Shown here: piece by piece, positions 18,711-26,755 of the stretch
Layout of the letters: each line of letters begins with the position of its first letter
Numbering within the stretch: position 1 is the first letter of the stretch
Source of the DNA: Oxalobacteraceae bacterium
Lineage (GTDB): Bacteria; Pseudomonadota; Gammaproteobacteria; Burkholderiales; Burkholderiaceae_D
Assembly: GCA_030698225.1 (NCBI GenBank)
Contig: JAUYNR010000087.1
Span: 1 to 64,000 of the forward strand
Length of the DNA stretch: 64,000 nt
Direction of reading: 5' to 3'
Made by a program: the position numbers and the translations under genes
The notes under the pieces: generated by a model
What the model was told of the DNA's origin: nothing
Seen by the model: only the letters and a program-made list of their open reading frames with translations
Database searches by the model: none

Positions 18711-19844
18711 ATGAAACGCTATCTCGACGAATTGGTATTGAAAGATTTGACCACCAAGATGGTGGTGTTGACTGGCCCACGGCAGGTGGGGAAAACTACG
18801 CTTGCTCGTCAGTTGATGCAGTTGTTCGGGAATGCGCAATACCTCAACTGGGATGTGTTGCCGGACCGGAGTGTGTTGCAGCGCCAGTCATGGAATCCGC
18901 GTGCCAAGCTGCTCGTCATGGATGAGATTCACAAAATGCGCGACTGGAAGGCGTGGCTGAAGGGTGTCGTGGACGGGCGTTCGCCCGAGCAGGCACTGCT
19001 GGTGACGGGTAGTGCGCGCATGGAAACATTTCGGCAGGGGGGCGATTCACTGGCGGGTCGTTATTTTGCTTTCCGCCTGCATCCGTTTTCGGTGCGCGAG
19101 TGGTGTGAACAGCAGCATGTGGAGCCCGCCGATGCATTGGATCATTTGTTGGAAAGAGGCGGCTTTCCCGAGCCGTGCCTGGCTAGTGACGCAGTACAGG
19201 CCGATCGCTGGCGTGCACAGTATTTCAACGATCTGATTCGGGAAGATGTGCTGGAGTTTTCACGCCTGCAAGAGATTAATACGATGCGTCTGTTTGTGGA
19301 GTTGTTGCGCGAACGGGTGGGGTCGCCACTTTCCTTGGCATCCATGGCGCGCGATCTGGCGGTTTCACCCGCGACATTGAAACGCTATCTGGATATTCTG
19401 CAGGCGTTGTTTATCGTTTTTACCGTTCAGCCCTGGCATCACAACATTGCCCGCGCTATTTTGCAAAGCCCTAAAGTGTATTTTTTTGATACGGGCTTGG
19501 TTCGAGGTGACCAGGGTGTGCGCCTGGAAAATGCGGTAGCGGGAATGCTGCAAAAGCATGTACATTTTTTACAGGATGGCGCGGGAAGAACGGCTGGCCT
19601 GCATTACATTCGCACCAAGGATGGTACGGAAGTAGATTTCGCGCTCAGCGAAGAAGGAAAGCTGACACAAATGATTGAATGCAAGTTGGGCGACAACAAG
19701 CCGCATCGCGGCTTGCTACGATTTGCTGAACAGTTTCCCGATGCGCAGGCTGTGCAGATAGTTTATGGCTTGCGCCAAGAAGAGTTCCGCAACGGCATCA
19801 GAATTACTGATGCAGCTAACTGGCTTATGGGCTTGTCGGCATGA
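18711..19844 (+). CDS. AAA-type ATPase with DUF4143 domain
   Basis: The 377-aa product opens with MKRYLDELVLKDLTTKMVVL, followed by the Walker A GPRQVGKTTLARQL and Walker B LLVMDEIHKM. A sensor-like LLVTGSARM follows, and the C-terminal part is a DUF4143 nuclease-like domain with VDFALSEEGKLTQMIECKL (an E-x-K type core). The family is widespread, mobile and poorly understood; suggested roles range from toxin-antitoxin to defence. It is a single gene bracketed by lineage-I REPINs and preceded by a perfect palindrome that may allow autoregulation. Confidence 0.85.
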   Translation: MKRYLDELVLKDLTTKMVVLTGPRQVGKTTLARQLMQLFGNAQYLNWDVLPDRSVLQRQSWNPRAKLLVMDEIHKMRDWKAWLKGVVDGRSPEQALLVTGSARMETFRQGGDSLAGRYFAFRLHPFSVREWCEQQHVEPADALDHLLERGGFPEPCLASDAVQADRWRAQYFNDLIREDVLEFSRLQEINTMRLFVELLRERVGSPLSLASMARDLAVSPATLKRYLDILQALFIVFTVQPWHHNIARAILQSPKVYFFDTGLVRGDQGVRLENAVAGMLQKHVHFLQDGAGRTAGLHYIRTKDGTEVDFALSEEGKLTQMIECKLGDNKPHRGLLRFAEQFPDAQAVQIVYGLRQEEFRNGIRITDAANWLMGLSA

Positions 19845-19855
19845 TGCGGGTAGGG

Positions 19856-19883
19856 TTACACCACCAATTCGTGCATGTATAAT
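19856..19883 (+). promoter_or_regulatory. Candidate sigma-70 promoter of the truncated rfbD copy
   Basis: TTACAC and TATAAT are separated by 16 bp, about 41 bp before the first truncated rfbD start. The segment GCATGTATAATCACC recurs before the second truncated copy at 22991-23003, so the promoter region was duplicated with the gene start. Confidence 0.4.
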
Positions 19884-19923
19884 CACCGACTCTCATGCTG
19901 CACCGCAAAATTAAATCTACCCG

Positions 19924-20031
19924 ATGACCCGCATCCTACTAACAGGCAAAATCGGCCAGGTCGGCTACGAAATGGAGTGCAGCCTGCAGTGCCTGGGCGA
20001 AATCATCGCCCCAAACCGCACCGCCAAAATA
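19924..20031 (+). pseudogene. rfbD': Truncated duplicate of the rfbD 5' end, copy 1
   Basis: The first 31 or so codons (MTRILLTGKIGQVGYEMECS and on) match the intact rfbD at 23256, including ILLTGKxGQVGYE. Similarity then stops, about 25 bp of sequence shared with other REPIN flanks follows, and the REPIN at 20043 begins. No dehydrogenase beyond the nucleotide-binding loop could be made. The reading continues into the REPIN and ends after 75 codons. Confidence 0.8.
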
Positions 20032-20042
20032 CCTACGTACTC

Positions 20043-20115
20043 TGTAGGAGCGCACCCGGGCGCGAACGCAGTTGCCAGACTGCTGCCGTCGGTCGCGCCC
20101 GGGTGCGCTCCTACA
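20043..20115. repeat. REPIN, family 1, loop lineage I
   Basis: It is nearly identical to the copy at 17461, with two visible loop differences. It directly follows the truncated rfbD copy 1. Confidence 0.9.
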
Positions 20116-20179
20116 CAAAACGCAATGCTTAATTTTGCGCAAGTCCGGTAGTTCGATGTTGTAGAAATGAAAGCTCAAC

Positions 20180-20615
20180 ATGAAAACAATCACTTCAACG
20201 CTGGCGGCGGGCGAGAAAACATCCCAGCCGATAGATGCGTTGCTCAAAGATGTGCTGGCGCATTTTCCGCAAATTGTCCTTGCTGTGCTGTTTGGTTCTG
20301 TGGCGCTGGGTCGCCAACGGCCGGACAAGCGATCTGGACATTGCTGTTGCTGCCGCCCAGCCACTGACGCCAGACGAAAAAATAGCCATCATCGGCGCCT
20401 TGGCCGAGCGTACCGGGCGACCGATAGATCTGATCGATCTGAAAGGTGTGTCCGAACCATTGCTCGGACAGGTGGTACGACATGGCAGAAGAATACTGGG
20501 CAGCGATACGCACTACGGCGCACTGATTAATCGGCATCTGCTTGAACAGGCAGATTTCATGCCTTATCGTTCCAGAGTGCTTGCAGAAAGGCGGAGATCA
20601 TGGATCGGGAAGTAG
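20180..20615 (+). pseudogene. mntA: MntA-type nucleotidyltransferase, frameshifted (module 2)
   Basis: Two frames are needed to read the family. The first, from 20180, gives DVLAHFPQIVLAVLFGSVALG. The second, from about 20315, continues ANGRTSDLDIAVAAAQPL and runs to 20615. A two-base deletion or one-base insertion near 20310, inside the GSX10DXD catalytic motif, explains the break. The nucleotidyltransferase antitoxin is therefore probably inactive unless a frameshift is programmed or the base call is wrong. The 3' end overlaps hepT module 2 by 16 bp. Confidence 0.8.
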
Positions 20616-21007
20616 TAGAACAAAAACTGGAATTTTTGCGGCGGTGCTTGCAACGAATAGAAACAAAGTGTCCGCCAGATCCGGAAACTTTAATGACGGA
20701 CCTGGATCTTCAGGACATTGTCGCGCTTAATCTCAGCCGTGCGGTACAAATCTGTGTTGATATCGGCGCGCATTTGATCGCAGGAATGGATGTTCCAGCA
20801 CCGGATACCATGGGACAAACTTTCGACATATTGGCGCAAGCAGGACAGTTGAGCGATGCACTGGCAACCAGCCTCAAGAAAGCAGAGGGCTTCCGAAATA
20901 TTGCTGTTCACAATTACGAGAGTATTAACTGGATCATCGTGCATAGCAGTGTGCGATATCACCTTGCTGATTTTGCAGAGTTCGCCAAGGTGGTTGCTGC
21001 GCGATGA
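20600..21007 (+). CDS. hepT: HepT-like ribonuclease toxin (module 2)
   Basis: The 135-aa DUF86/HepT protein has the intact motif RNIAVHNYES (RX4HXY) near residue 100. It begins MDREVVEQKLEFLRRCLQRI. It is the partner of the frameshifted nucleotidyltransferase gene just upstream, so a complete toxin may stand without its own antitoxin. It overlaps the YhcG remnant by ATGA, which suggests a former three-gene unit. It resembles module 3 (same length class and LNLSRAVQI-type helix) more than module 1. Confidence 0.85.
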   Translation: MDREVVEQKLEFLRRCLQRIETKCPPDPETLMTDLDLQDIVALNLSRAVQICVDIGAHLIAGMDVPAPDTMGQTFDILAQAGQLSDALATSLKKAEGFRNIAVHNYESINWIIVHSSVRYHLADFAEFAKVVAAR

Positions 21008-21621
21008 AACCCATTCCAGCTTCAACCCCCTTTGCTTGCCGATGTGCGCCATCTGATCGATGCAGCGCGGCAACGGGTGGCCAGTGCGGTCAATGCAGAA
21101 CTTACCCAGCTTTACTGGCAAATCGGCCGCCGCATCAGCACCGAACTGCTACAGGGGCAGCGGGCTGAATACGGCAAGCAGGCGGTGGCCGAACTGGCGC
21201 GGCAACTCACGGCCGAATTCGGCAAGGGCTGGAGCGAGCAACAATTGCGTCACTGCATGCGTTTGGCCGAGATTTTCGCGGATGGTCAAATTCTCTCCAC
21301 AGTGCGGAGAGAATTGTCCTGGTCACATCTTAAGACGCTGATCTACATCGACGCCCCCTCAAACGTGACTTCTACCTCGAAATTTGCCGCGTCGAGCGCT
21401 GGAGCGTGCGGCAACTGCAAGAACGCATCAATTCCCTGCTTTTCGAGCGCACCGCTATCTCGAAAAAGCCTGAAGAAACCATCAAACAAGATCTCAAGCA
21501 ACCCAGAGAGCAAGGCCAGCTCTCGCCCGACCTCACTTTTCGCGACCCTTATGTGCTGGACTTTCTTGGCCTGTCCGACAGCAGAGCGGTGAAAGATTTT
21601 GAGCAAACAACAAGAAAATAA
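21004..21621 (+). pseudogene. YhcG/DUF1016 nuclease-family remnant
   Basis: The N-terminal DUF1016 helical domain is readable as ADVRHLIDAARQRVASAVNA through LSWSHLKTLIYIDAP. After a frameshift near 21352 it continues RDFYLEICRVERWSVRQLQE and FRDPYVLDFLGLSD. It then ends in unrelated residues at 21621, so the C-terminal PDDEXK catalytic part is missing. A second frameshift lies near 21028 in a run of C residues, between an ATG at 21004 that overlaps the hepT stop and the rest of the frame. The gene is decayed. YhcG-type proteins occur in mobile and defence-related loci. Confidence 0.75.
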
Positions 21622-21753
21622 TTTAGGATGGGAATCTGGAGGGAATGTTGCAATGCAAGACCTGACCCCATAATGACACCATGATCCCGGCTCGGACCTC
21701 GGACCTCGGTTCGTGAGTACGGTTTCCCGGTTGGTGCCGACGATCTGCATTTT

Positions 21754-22470
21754 TTGTTCGATGACGACGCAACGCTCAAGGGCCATCCTGACTATCGTGC
21801 AGCGAAGGCTGGCGACCAGGTTGCGGCCGTTAACGTAGTTTGGGATCTTGCGGTTGACTTTCTTGTCAAAGTTGTCGAGAAGCTACCACGAGACGTGATT
21901 TATGTGGCGCCGTTTGCACGCGAAGCCACCGGCGACAACGCTATCCCCCAAGTGCTCGCTGCGGCCTGCGCAGCAATTACGGGTGGCAAAGTTGACAACG
22001 GAATTGTGCAGGTGACACGGGTATTTCACACCGGCGCCGACCCGATGGAGCGACTGAGCTTGCGTGCGCAATTCGAAGGTGAAGTGATCGCCGGAGAGCG
22101 CTATGTTTTAGTTGACGACGTGATTAGCATGGGTGGGACCCTTGCAGAGCTCGCTGACTACGTCCAACGAGCTGGCGGTGTGGTCACGGCGGTCGTTACA
22201 CTCGTAAACGCCGGGCGGATCAAGGCCCTGTGCGCCGCACCCAAGGTAATCAAAAAACTTCAAGAGAGGTATCAAAATGAAATTCTTAACATCTTCGGCA
22301 TCCAACCCAGCGCCCTCACAGCCAACGAAGCCCAGTATCTTGTTGGTTTCAGAACGGCTGACGAGATCAGAAATCGACTTGCTAAGGCAAGAAAAGAAAT
22401 CCATCTCCGATTATGCTCAAAAGGCATTCGCTGGGCGGCTGAGCGCACAGATGCGGACGAAGTAAACTGA
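21754..22470 (+). CDS. Phosphoribosyltransferase-fold protein, start uncertain
   Basis: The product is up to 238 aa with a clear PRPP-binding loop, RYVLVDDVISMGGTLAELAD, preceded by a VAPFAREATGDN substrate loop. This places it in the type-I phosphoribosyltransferase family, but the base is not known. The only start in frame near the 5' end is a TTG at 21754, while the frame is open back to 21685 (…VREYGFPVGADDL). The true 5' end may therefore have been lost when the upstream YhcG remnant was joined. The C-terminal region (about residues 175-238) is not obviously part of the fold. No pathway partner is nearby. Confidence 0.65.
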   Translation: MFDDDATLKGHPDYRAAKAGDQVAAVNVVWDLAVDFLVKVVEKLPRDVIYVAPFAREATGDNAIPQVLAAACAAITGGKVDNGIVQVTRVFHTGADPMERLSLRAQFEGEVIAGERYVLVDDVISMGGTLAELADYVQRAGGVVTAVVTLVNAGRIKALCAAPKVIKKLQERYQNEILNIFGIQPSALTANEAQYLVGFRTADEIRNRLAKARKEIHLRLCSKGIRWAAERTDADEVN

Positions 22471-22590
22471 GCACGCGTAAATGCCTGTGCAACTGAGGGA
22501 GTAAGTACGCCCTACGCTATGCGACTTGCGGCCTTCACTGTGCCCCGTGAAAATTAGCAGCGATTATCTCCATGGCGATGCCATTGCGTT

Positions 22591-22657
22591 GCAGGCGCGA
22601 ATTCATTCGCACAAGCCCGCACAGAAAAATCAAAAATGCGAATAAATTCGCACCTAC
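22591..22657. repeat. Diverged inverted pair of REP, family 2
   Basis: GCAGGCGCGAATTCATTCGC and, 30 bp later, TGCGAATAAATTCGCACCTAC form an inverted pair related to 12741-12807. The right arm is intact; the left arm head has drifted from GTAG to GCAG. Confidence 0.7.
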
Positions 22658-22688
22658 AACCCTACGCCATGCGGCCTTCCGATCTTGC

Positions 22689-22735
22689 CTTGCTCCCCTC
22701 TCCCACTTGTGGGAGAGGGGCCGGGTAGAGTGCGG
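22689..22735. repeat. Hairpin repeat, family 3
   Basis: CCCCTCTCCCAC and GTGGGAGAGGGG form a hairpin, followed by the G-rich tail of the family. Confidence 0.7.
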
Positions 22736-22878
22736 TCGAGTGAGGTGAACGCCAAAGCGCAATGAAAAAGCCCGCGCAGCAATGCCCAGCATAAAAACAA
22801 GCACCCGCACCCAACAAGCTTCATGCAAATTGTAATTATTCCGTTCGCTATAAGAGAAGTCCAAACTGAAGAGTTTTT

Positions 22879-22920
22879 TGTAGGAGCGCACCCGGGCGCG
22901 AAGCAGCCGCCAGACTGCAG
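22879..22920 (+). repeat. REPIN left half, loop lineage I
   Basis: It consists of a left arm plus part of the lineage-I loop (GCAGCCGCCAGACTGCAGC). The right arm is absent. Confidence 0.8.
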
Positions 22921-23038
22921 CTTTTAATGTTAATCGCCCCAGCCAAACCCCCCACAAAACACACCCCCACCATAATTCACCAACTCCCCGCATGTATAAT
23001 CACCCCTCGCATATTGCACAGCAAAACGAAACACCCCC

Positions 23039-23156
23039 ATGATCCGCATCCTATTAACAGGCAAAACCGGGCAGGTCGGCTACGAGCTAGAGCGCAGCCT
23101 GCAAGGCCTGGGCGAAATCATTGCCCTAACTCGCCCGCCAAAACTCCTGCGCACCC
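23039..23156 (+). pseudogene. rfbD': Truncated duplicate of the rfbD 5' end, copy 2
   Basis: MIRILLTGKTGQVGYELERS and about 14 further residues match the intact rfbD closely, with silent changes between the copies. The match ends after LGEIIAL and is followed by a short segment shared with copy 1 (CGCCAAAA...) and then the REPIN at 23157. It lies only 217 bp upstream of the real gene. Confidence 0.85.
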
Positions 23157-23229
23157 TGTAGGAGCGCACCCGGGCGCGAAAGCAGTCGTCAGACTGCTGC
23201 CGTTGGTCGCGCCCGGGTGCGCTCCCCAC
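23157..23229. repeat. REPIN, family 1, loop lineage I
   Basis: It has the lineage-I loop with two or three changes; the right arm end reads CTCCCCACA. It lies between truncated rfbD copy 2 and the intact gene. Confidence 0.9.
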
Positions 23230-23255
23230 ATCACCGCAAAATTAAAATACACATC

Positions 23256-24128
23256 ATGACTCGCATCCTACTAACAGGCAAAACCGGCCAAGTCGGCTAC
23301 GAACTGGAGCGCAGCCTGCAAGGCTTGGGTGAAATCATCGCCCTCGACCGCAGCCAGATGGACCTCGCTAACCTCGACCAGGTGCGCGACGTCATCCGCC
23401 AAATCAAGCCCAACCTCATCATCAATCCCGCCGCCTACACCGCGGTGGACAAGGCCGAAAGCGAGCCCGATCTCGCGATGCGCATCAACGGCGAAGCCCC
23501 CGGCGTGATGGCAGAAGAAGCCAAAAAGCTCGGCGCAGCGATGATCCACTACAGCACCGATTACGTCTTCGACGGCACCAAAACTACGCCTTACCTGGAA
23601 ACTGACCCAACTTGCCCCATTAACGTCTATGGCGTAACCAAGCTGGCAGGCGAGCAAGCGATCCAGGCCGCTGGCATCCCGCACCTGATCCTGCGCACCA
23701 GCTGGGTATACGGCATGCGCGGCAACAATTTCTTGTGCACCATCCTGCGGCTGGCACAAGAGCGCGAAGAACTGCGCATCGTCGCCGACCAGCACGGCGC
23801 ACCCACTTGGTGCCGCACCATCGCCGACACCACTGCCCACATCGTAGCGCTGGCCAAAGGCGCGCAAGATGCGCAGGAATGGTGGCAGGAGCGGTCGGGG
23901 ATTTATCATCTGACTGCGCAAGGGCAGACCACGTGGTTTGAATTTACGCAGGCGATTTTGGAAAATGCAGCGATTGCCAAGAAGTCAGTTCTGATCCCTA
24001 TAACGACCCAGGAATATCCGTTACCGGCGAAACGGCCGACATATTCAATCCTGTCATGCGAACGGCTTATGAATACGTTTTGTGGATTGCCGGAATGGGA
24101 AAATGCTTTAAGGCTATGCCAAAATTAG
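23256..24128 (+). CDS. rfbD: dTDP-4-dehydrorhamnose reductase
   Basis: The product is 290 aa from the ATG at 23256. It has the NADPH loop ILLTGKTGQVGYEL, the STDYVFDG motif and the YGVTKLAGE catalytic Tyr/Lys. It performs the last step to dTDP-L-rhamnose. Its distance from rfbC (5.8 kb) is unusual; the intervening DNA carries two copies of its own first codons. It is the last GC-rich gene before the AT-rich O-antigen island. Confidence 0.95.
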   Translation: MTRILLTGKTGQVGYELERSLQGLGEIIALDRSQMDLANLDQVRDVIRQIKPNLIINPAAYTAVDKAESEPDLAMRINGEAPGVMAEEAKKLGAAMIHYSTDYVFDGTKTTPYLETDPTCPINVYGVTKLAGEQAIQAAGIPHLILRTSWVYGMRGNNFLCTILRLAQEREELRIVADQHGAPTWCRTIADTTAHIVALAKGAQDAQEWWQERSGIYHLTAQGQTTWFEFTQAILENAAIAKKSVLIPITTQEYPLPAKRPTYSILSCERLMNTFCGLPEWENALRLCQN

Positions 24129-24220
24129 CCAGATAGCAGATTAAAAAGATCACTCAATGGTAATTAATTGACTCATACCATCAAATATTATCGAGATTAA
24201 ATAGTCATTTATGCAATCGT

Positions 24221-25696
24221 ATGCTTATTAGAAACACGCTTTACAATTTATTAGGCTTGGGACTGCCGCTGTTGGTCGCGATAGGATCCATGCCTGTGCT
24301 TATTCACAGCCTCGGGGATGCCCGTTTTGGTGTGCTTACACTCATCTGGGCCGTGGTCAGCTATTTCGGACTGTTCGACCTGGGTCTTGGCCGCGCGCTC
24401 ACGCAACAGCTATCCGTTTTGATCGCTGAAAAACGCGAGCATGATATTCCTCCATTGGTATATACAAGCTTTTTATTGTTAGCCGGATTAGGGATGTTTG
24501 CAGGCGTACTCATGTGGTGGGGAGCGACATGGGGAGCTCAACGCATCTTCTATAACGGCGATACTACTGAAATCGTCGGGTCCATCCGCGTGATGGCGGT
24601 GGGCATGCCCTTTATTGTGCTTACATCAGCACTACGAGGCATTCTGGAGGCAAAATCGGCGTTCGGCATCATCAATCTGATTCGGCTGCCGATGGGCATT
24701 TTTACCTTTATAGGTCCACTAGTGGTTGTACTTTGGTATAAAAATGACCTGGCTGCAATTACGGTAGTTCTCACCTTGGGTAGGGTAGTCGCGTGTGTCG
24801 TTCATGCTTATTATGTTGTGCGCACATTACCGGGAATTTTCGATGATAGGCGCTATAGCCCGGAGTTAGTTAAAACATTATTGGTGTCCGGTGGCTGGAT
24901 GACCGTCAGTAACATCATCAGTCCTTTGATGGGGTATCTGGATCGCTTTCTTATTGGAGTAACGATTTCAGCTGCCGCAGTAGCATACTATGTAACGCCA
25001 AATGAAATGATGACAAAATTATGGATTATTCCTAGTGCACTTACTGCAGTTCTTTTTCCAAAATTTGCTCTTGATATTGCAAGCAACAGCTCAAATTCAG
25101 CCAAATTATTTAAACAGGCAGTGTCTTTACTTTTCTTAATAATTTATCCGTTAACTTTGTTTTGTGCATTATTTTCTAAAGAGATTTTGCAAATATGGAT
25201 TGGACATGCTTTTGCAGCTCAAAGCTATGTGGTAATGCAAATATTTGCATTCGGCATATTGATAAACTGTCTTGCACATATTCCTTTCGTACTTATCCAG
25301 AGTGCAGGTAAATCTAAAATAACTGCAATAATCCATGTGGTTGAGTTTATTCCATTTGCAATTATATTGTGGCTATTTTCAACTAATTTTGGAATATTGG
25401 GAGCTGCCTTAGCTTGGTTGCTGAGGATGATGGTCGATACAGTAATTATGTTTACATTCGTAGGAAGTGTCATCAAAAAAGAAAAGTACCAATATGTAAA
25501 AATCATATTTTTGGGATGCTTAGTAGTTCCATCGTTTCTTGCGGGAGGTTTGTCTATGCCTTTGATCAAAGGCGCTATTTTTCTATTTACTTGCGGACTG
25601 GCAGTTTTATATTCTTGGTATTTTATTGCTACAAAAGAAGAGCGTTATTGGTTAGCGCAAAAAATGAAACTGACTTTAAATTATAATAAGCTATGA
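24221..25696 (+). CDS. wzx: Wzx-type O-unit flippase
   Basis: The 491-aa very hydrophobic protein has about 12 predicted membrane helices, spread from LLGLGLPLLVAIGSMPVLI to GAIFLFTCGLAVLYSWYF. The N-terminal pattern 'RNTLYNLLGLGLPLLVAI...LGDARFGVLTLIWAVVSYFGLFDLGLGRALT' is typical of MATE/MVF-superfamily polysaccharide flippases. It is predicted to move undecaprenyl-linked O-units across the inner membrane. Base composition drops to AT-rich within this gene. The stop overlaps the next glycosyltransferase start (ATGA). Confidence 0.88.
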   Translation: MLIRNTLYNLLGLGLPLLVAIGSMPVLIHSLGDARFGVLTLIWAVVSYFGLFDLGLGRALTQQLSVLIAEKREHDIPPLVYTSFLLLAGLGMFAGVLMWWGATWGAQRIFYNGDTTEIVGSIRVMAVGMPFIVLTSALRGILEAKSAFGIINLIRLPMGIFTFIGPLVVVLWYKNDLAAITVVLTLGRVVACVVHAYYVVRTLPGIFDDRRYSPELVKTLLVSGGWMTVSNIISPLMGYLDRFLIGVTISAAAVAYYVTPNEMMTKLWIIPSALTAVLFPKFALDIASNSSNSAKLFKQAVSLLFLIIYPLTLFCALFSKEILQIWIGHAFAAQSYVVMQIFAFGILINCLAHIPFVLIQSAGKSKITAIIHVVEFIPFAIILWLFSTNFGILGAALAWLLRMMVDTVIMFTFVGSVIKKEKYQYVKIIFLGCLVVPSFLAGGLSMPLIKGAIFLFTCGLAVLYSWYFIATKEERYWLAQKMKLTLNYNKL

Positions 25697-26610
25697 ACAA
25701 CAGTCGTTCCTATCCTCTTGTATCAATTATTACACCTGCATACAATCAAGCTGAGTTTTTAGTGGCAACTATTCAAAGTGTGCTATCTCAGAGTTATCCA
25801 AATATAGAATACATTGTTCTTGACGATGGCTCAACGGACCATACACAGGATATATTAAAAAAATATGATGGAAAAATCCGCTGGGAAAGTCATGAAAATA
25901 TGGGACAGGCGAAGACGTTGAACAGAGGTTGGGAAATGTCTAAGGGCGAAGTTTTGAGTTATTTGAGCTCTGATGATCTATTGGATGAGCATGCAATAAG
26001 AAATTTGATGGAAAAATACGTAGGTGATTCATTAATAATTTTTGGCGCCTATCGTTTAATAGACCAGACGGGTCAAAAAATAAAAACAAAAAAAACCATA
26101 TTTCATGGCTACAAAGATATGGTTCATAATTTTAATTGCCCAATTGGCCCCGGGGCAGTCTTTAGTCGCGATCTTTTCCTGGATTCCGGCGGCTGGAATC
26201 AAAATTTTAGGCAAATACCAGATTATGATTTTTGGATTCGTGCTGGCAGGCATGCAAAATTTATAAAAATAGATGAAGAAATTGCCAGCTTCAGAGTGCA
26301 TACTGGATCGCAAACCTTCGCTAGTTCGACTGCTAACAAGTCTGATGAATCAATTGTCTGTATTAATCAGCTATTTGATAAGAGTGAGGACCTAGAGATA
26401 AAATTTAATAAAAAAATGTCGTTGGCTTCGGCATATGTATATTCGTCATGCCTTCATTTTAGATCTGGTAGATACATTGAGTCTATTGAACGACTCATTC
26501 AGTCAATATTGTATGGTGGTTATTATGCATTTTCATTAAGAAATGTTACTAGATTTTTTGGCTCTTTTTATTCAATATTTAAATATAAATATATTGAAAA
26601 AAATAAGTGA
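25693..26610 (+). CDS. Glycosyltransferase family 2
   Basis: The 305-aa product has the GT-A fold start PLVSIITPAYNQAEFLVATI, the nucleotide-binding VLDDGSTD, an SSDD metal motif (LSSDDLLDE) and the acceptor-side IPDYDFWIRAG. It is likely cytoplasmic and adds one sugar of the O-unit. The donor cannot be told from the sequence. It is AT-rich and translationally coupled to wzx. A 145-bp AT-rich gap with no recognised signal follows before wzy. Confidence 0.88.
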   Translation: MNNSRSYPLVSIITPAYNQAEFLVATIQSVLSQSYPNIEYIVLDDGSTDHTQDILKKYDGKIRWESHENMGQAKTLNRGWEMSKGEVLSYLSSDDLLDEHAIRNLMEKYVGDSLIIFGAYRLIDQTGQKIKTKKTIFHGYKDMVHNFNCPIGPGAVFSRDLFLDSGGWNQNFRQIPDYDFWIRAGRHAKFIKIDEEIASFRVHTGSQTFASSTANKSDESIVCINQLFDKSEDLEIKFNKKMSLASAYVYSSCLHFRSGRYIESIERLIQSILYGGYYAFSLRNVTRFFGSFYSIFKYKYIEKNK

Positions 26611-26755
26611 AATTAAATTTAAAGTTGGGAAAGTATGAATTTCCGATGATAAATTTTAAATTTTCAGTATTAATGTGTTGCATATAACTATGTCCAGTTT
26701 TAACTGTAATGCTAAGTTTTTGTGAAAATTAAAAGGTTAAGATAAATTATATATT

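Larger units (their letters stand above)
22471..23038. other. 568-bp gene-free stretch made mostly of repeats
   Basis: It holds a family-2 pair (22591-22657), a family-3 hairpin (22689-22735), a REPIN left half (22879-22920) and a duplicate of the rfbD promoter region with GCATGTATAATCACC (22991-23005). I see no coding region. Confidence 0.7.

Noticed and set aside
20167-20367. Separate small ORF (MKAQHENNHFNAGG...)
   Set aside because: It is out of frame with the recognisable nucleotidyltransferase residues. The frame starting at 20180 holds the homology.
24129-24220. Search for a tRNA, integrase or att site at the edge of the AT-rich island
   Set aside because: No tRNA-like cloverleaf, integrase gene or direct repeat was seen at either edge of the island.
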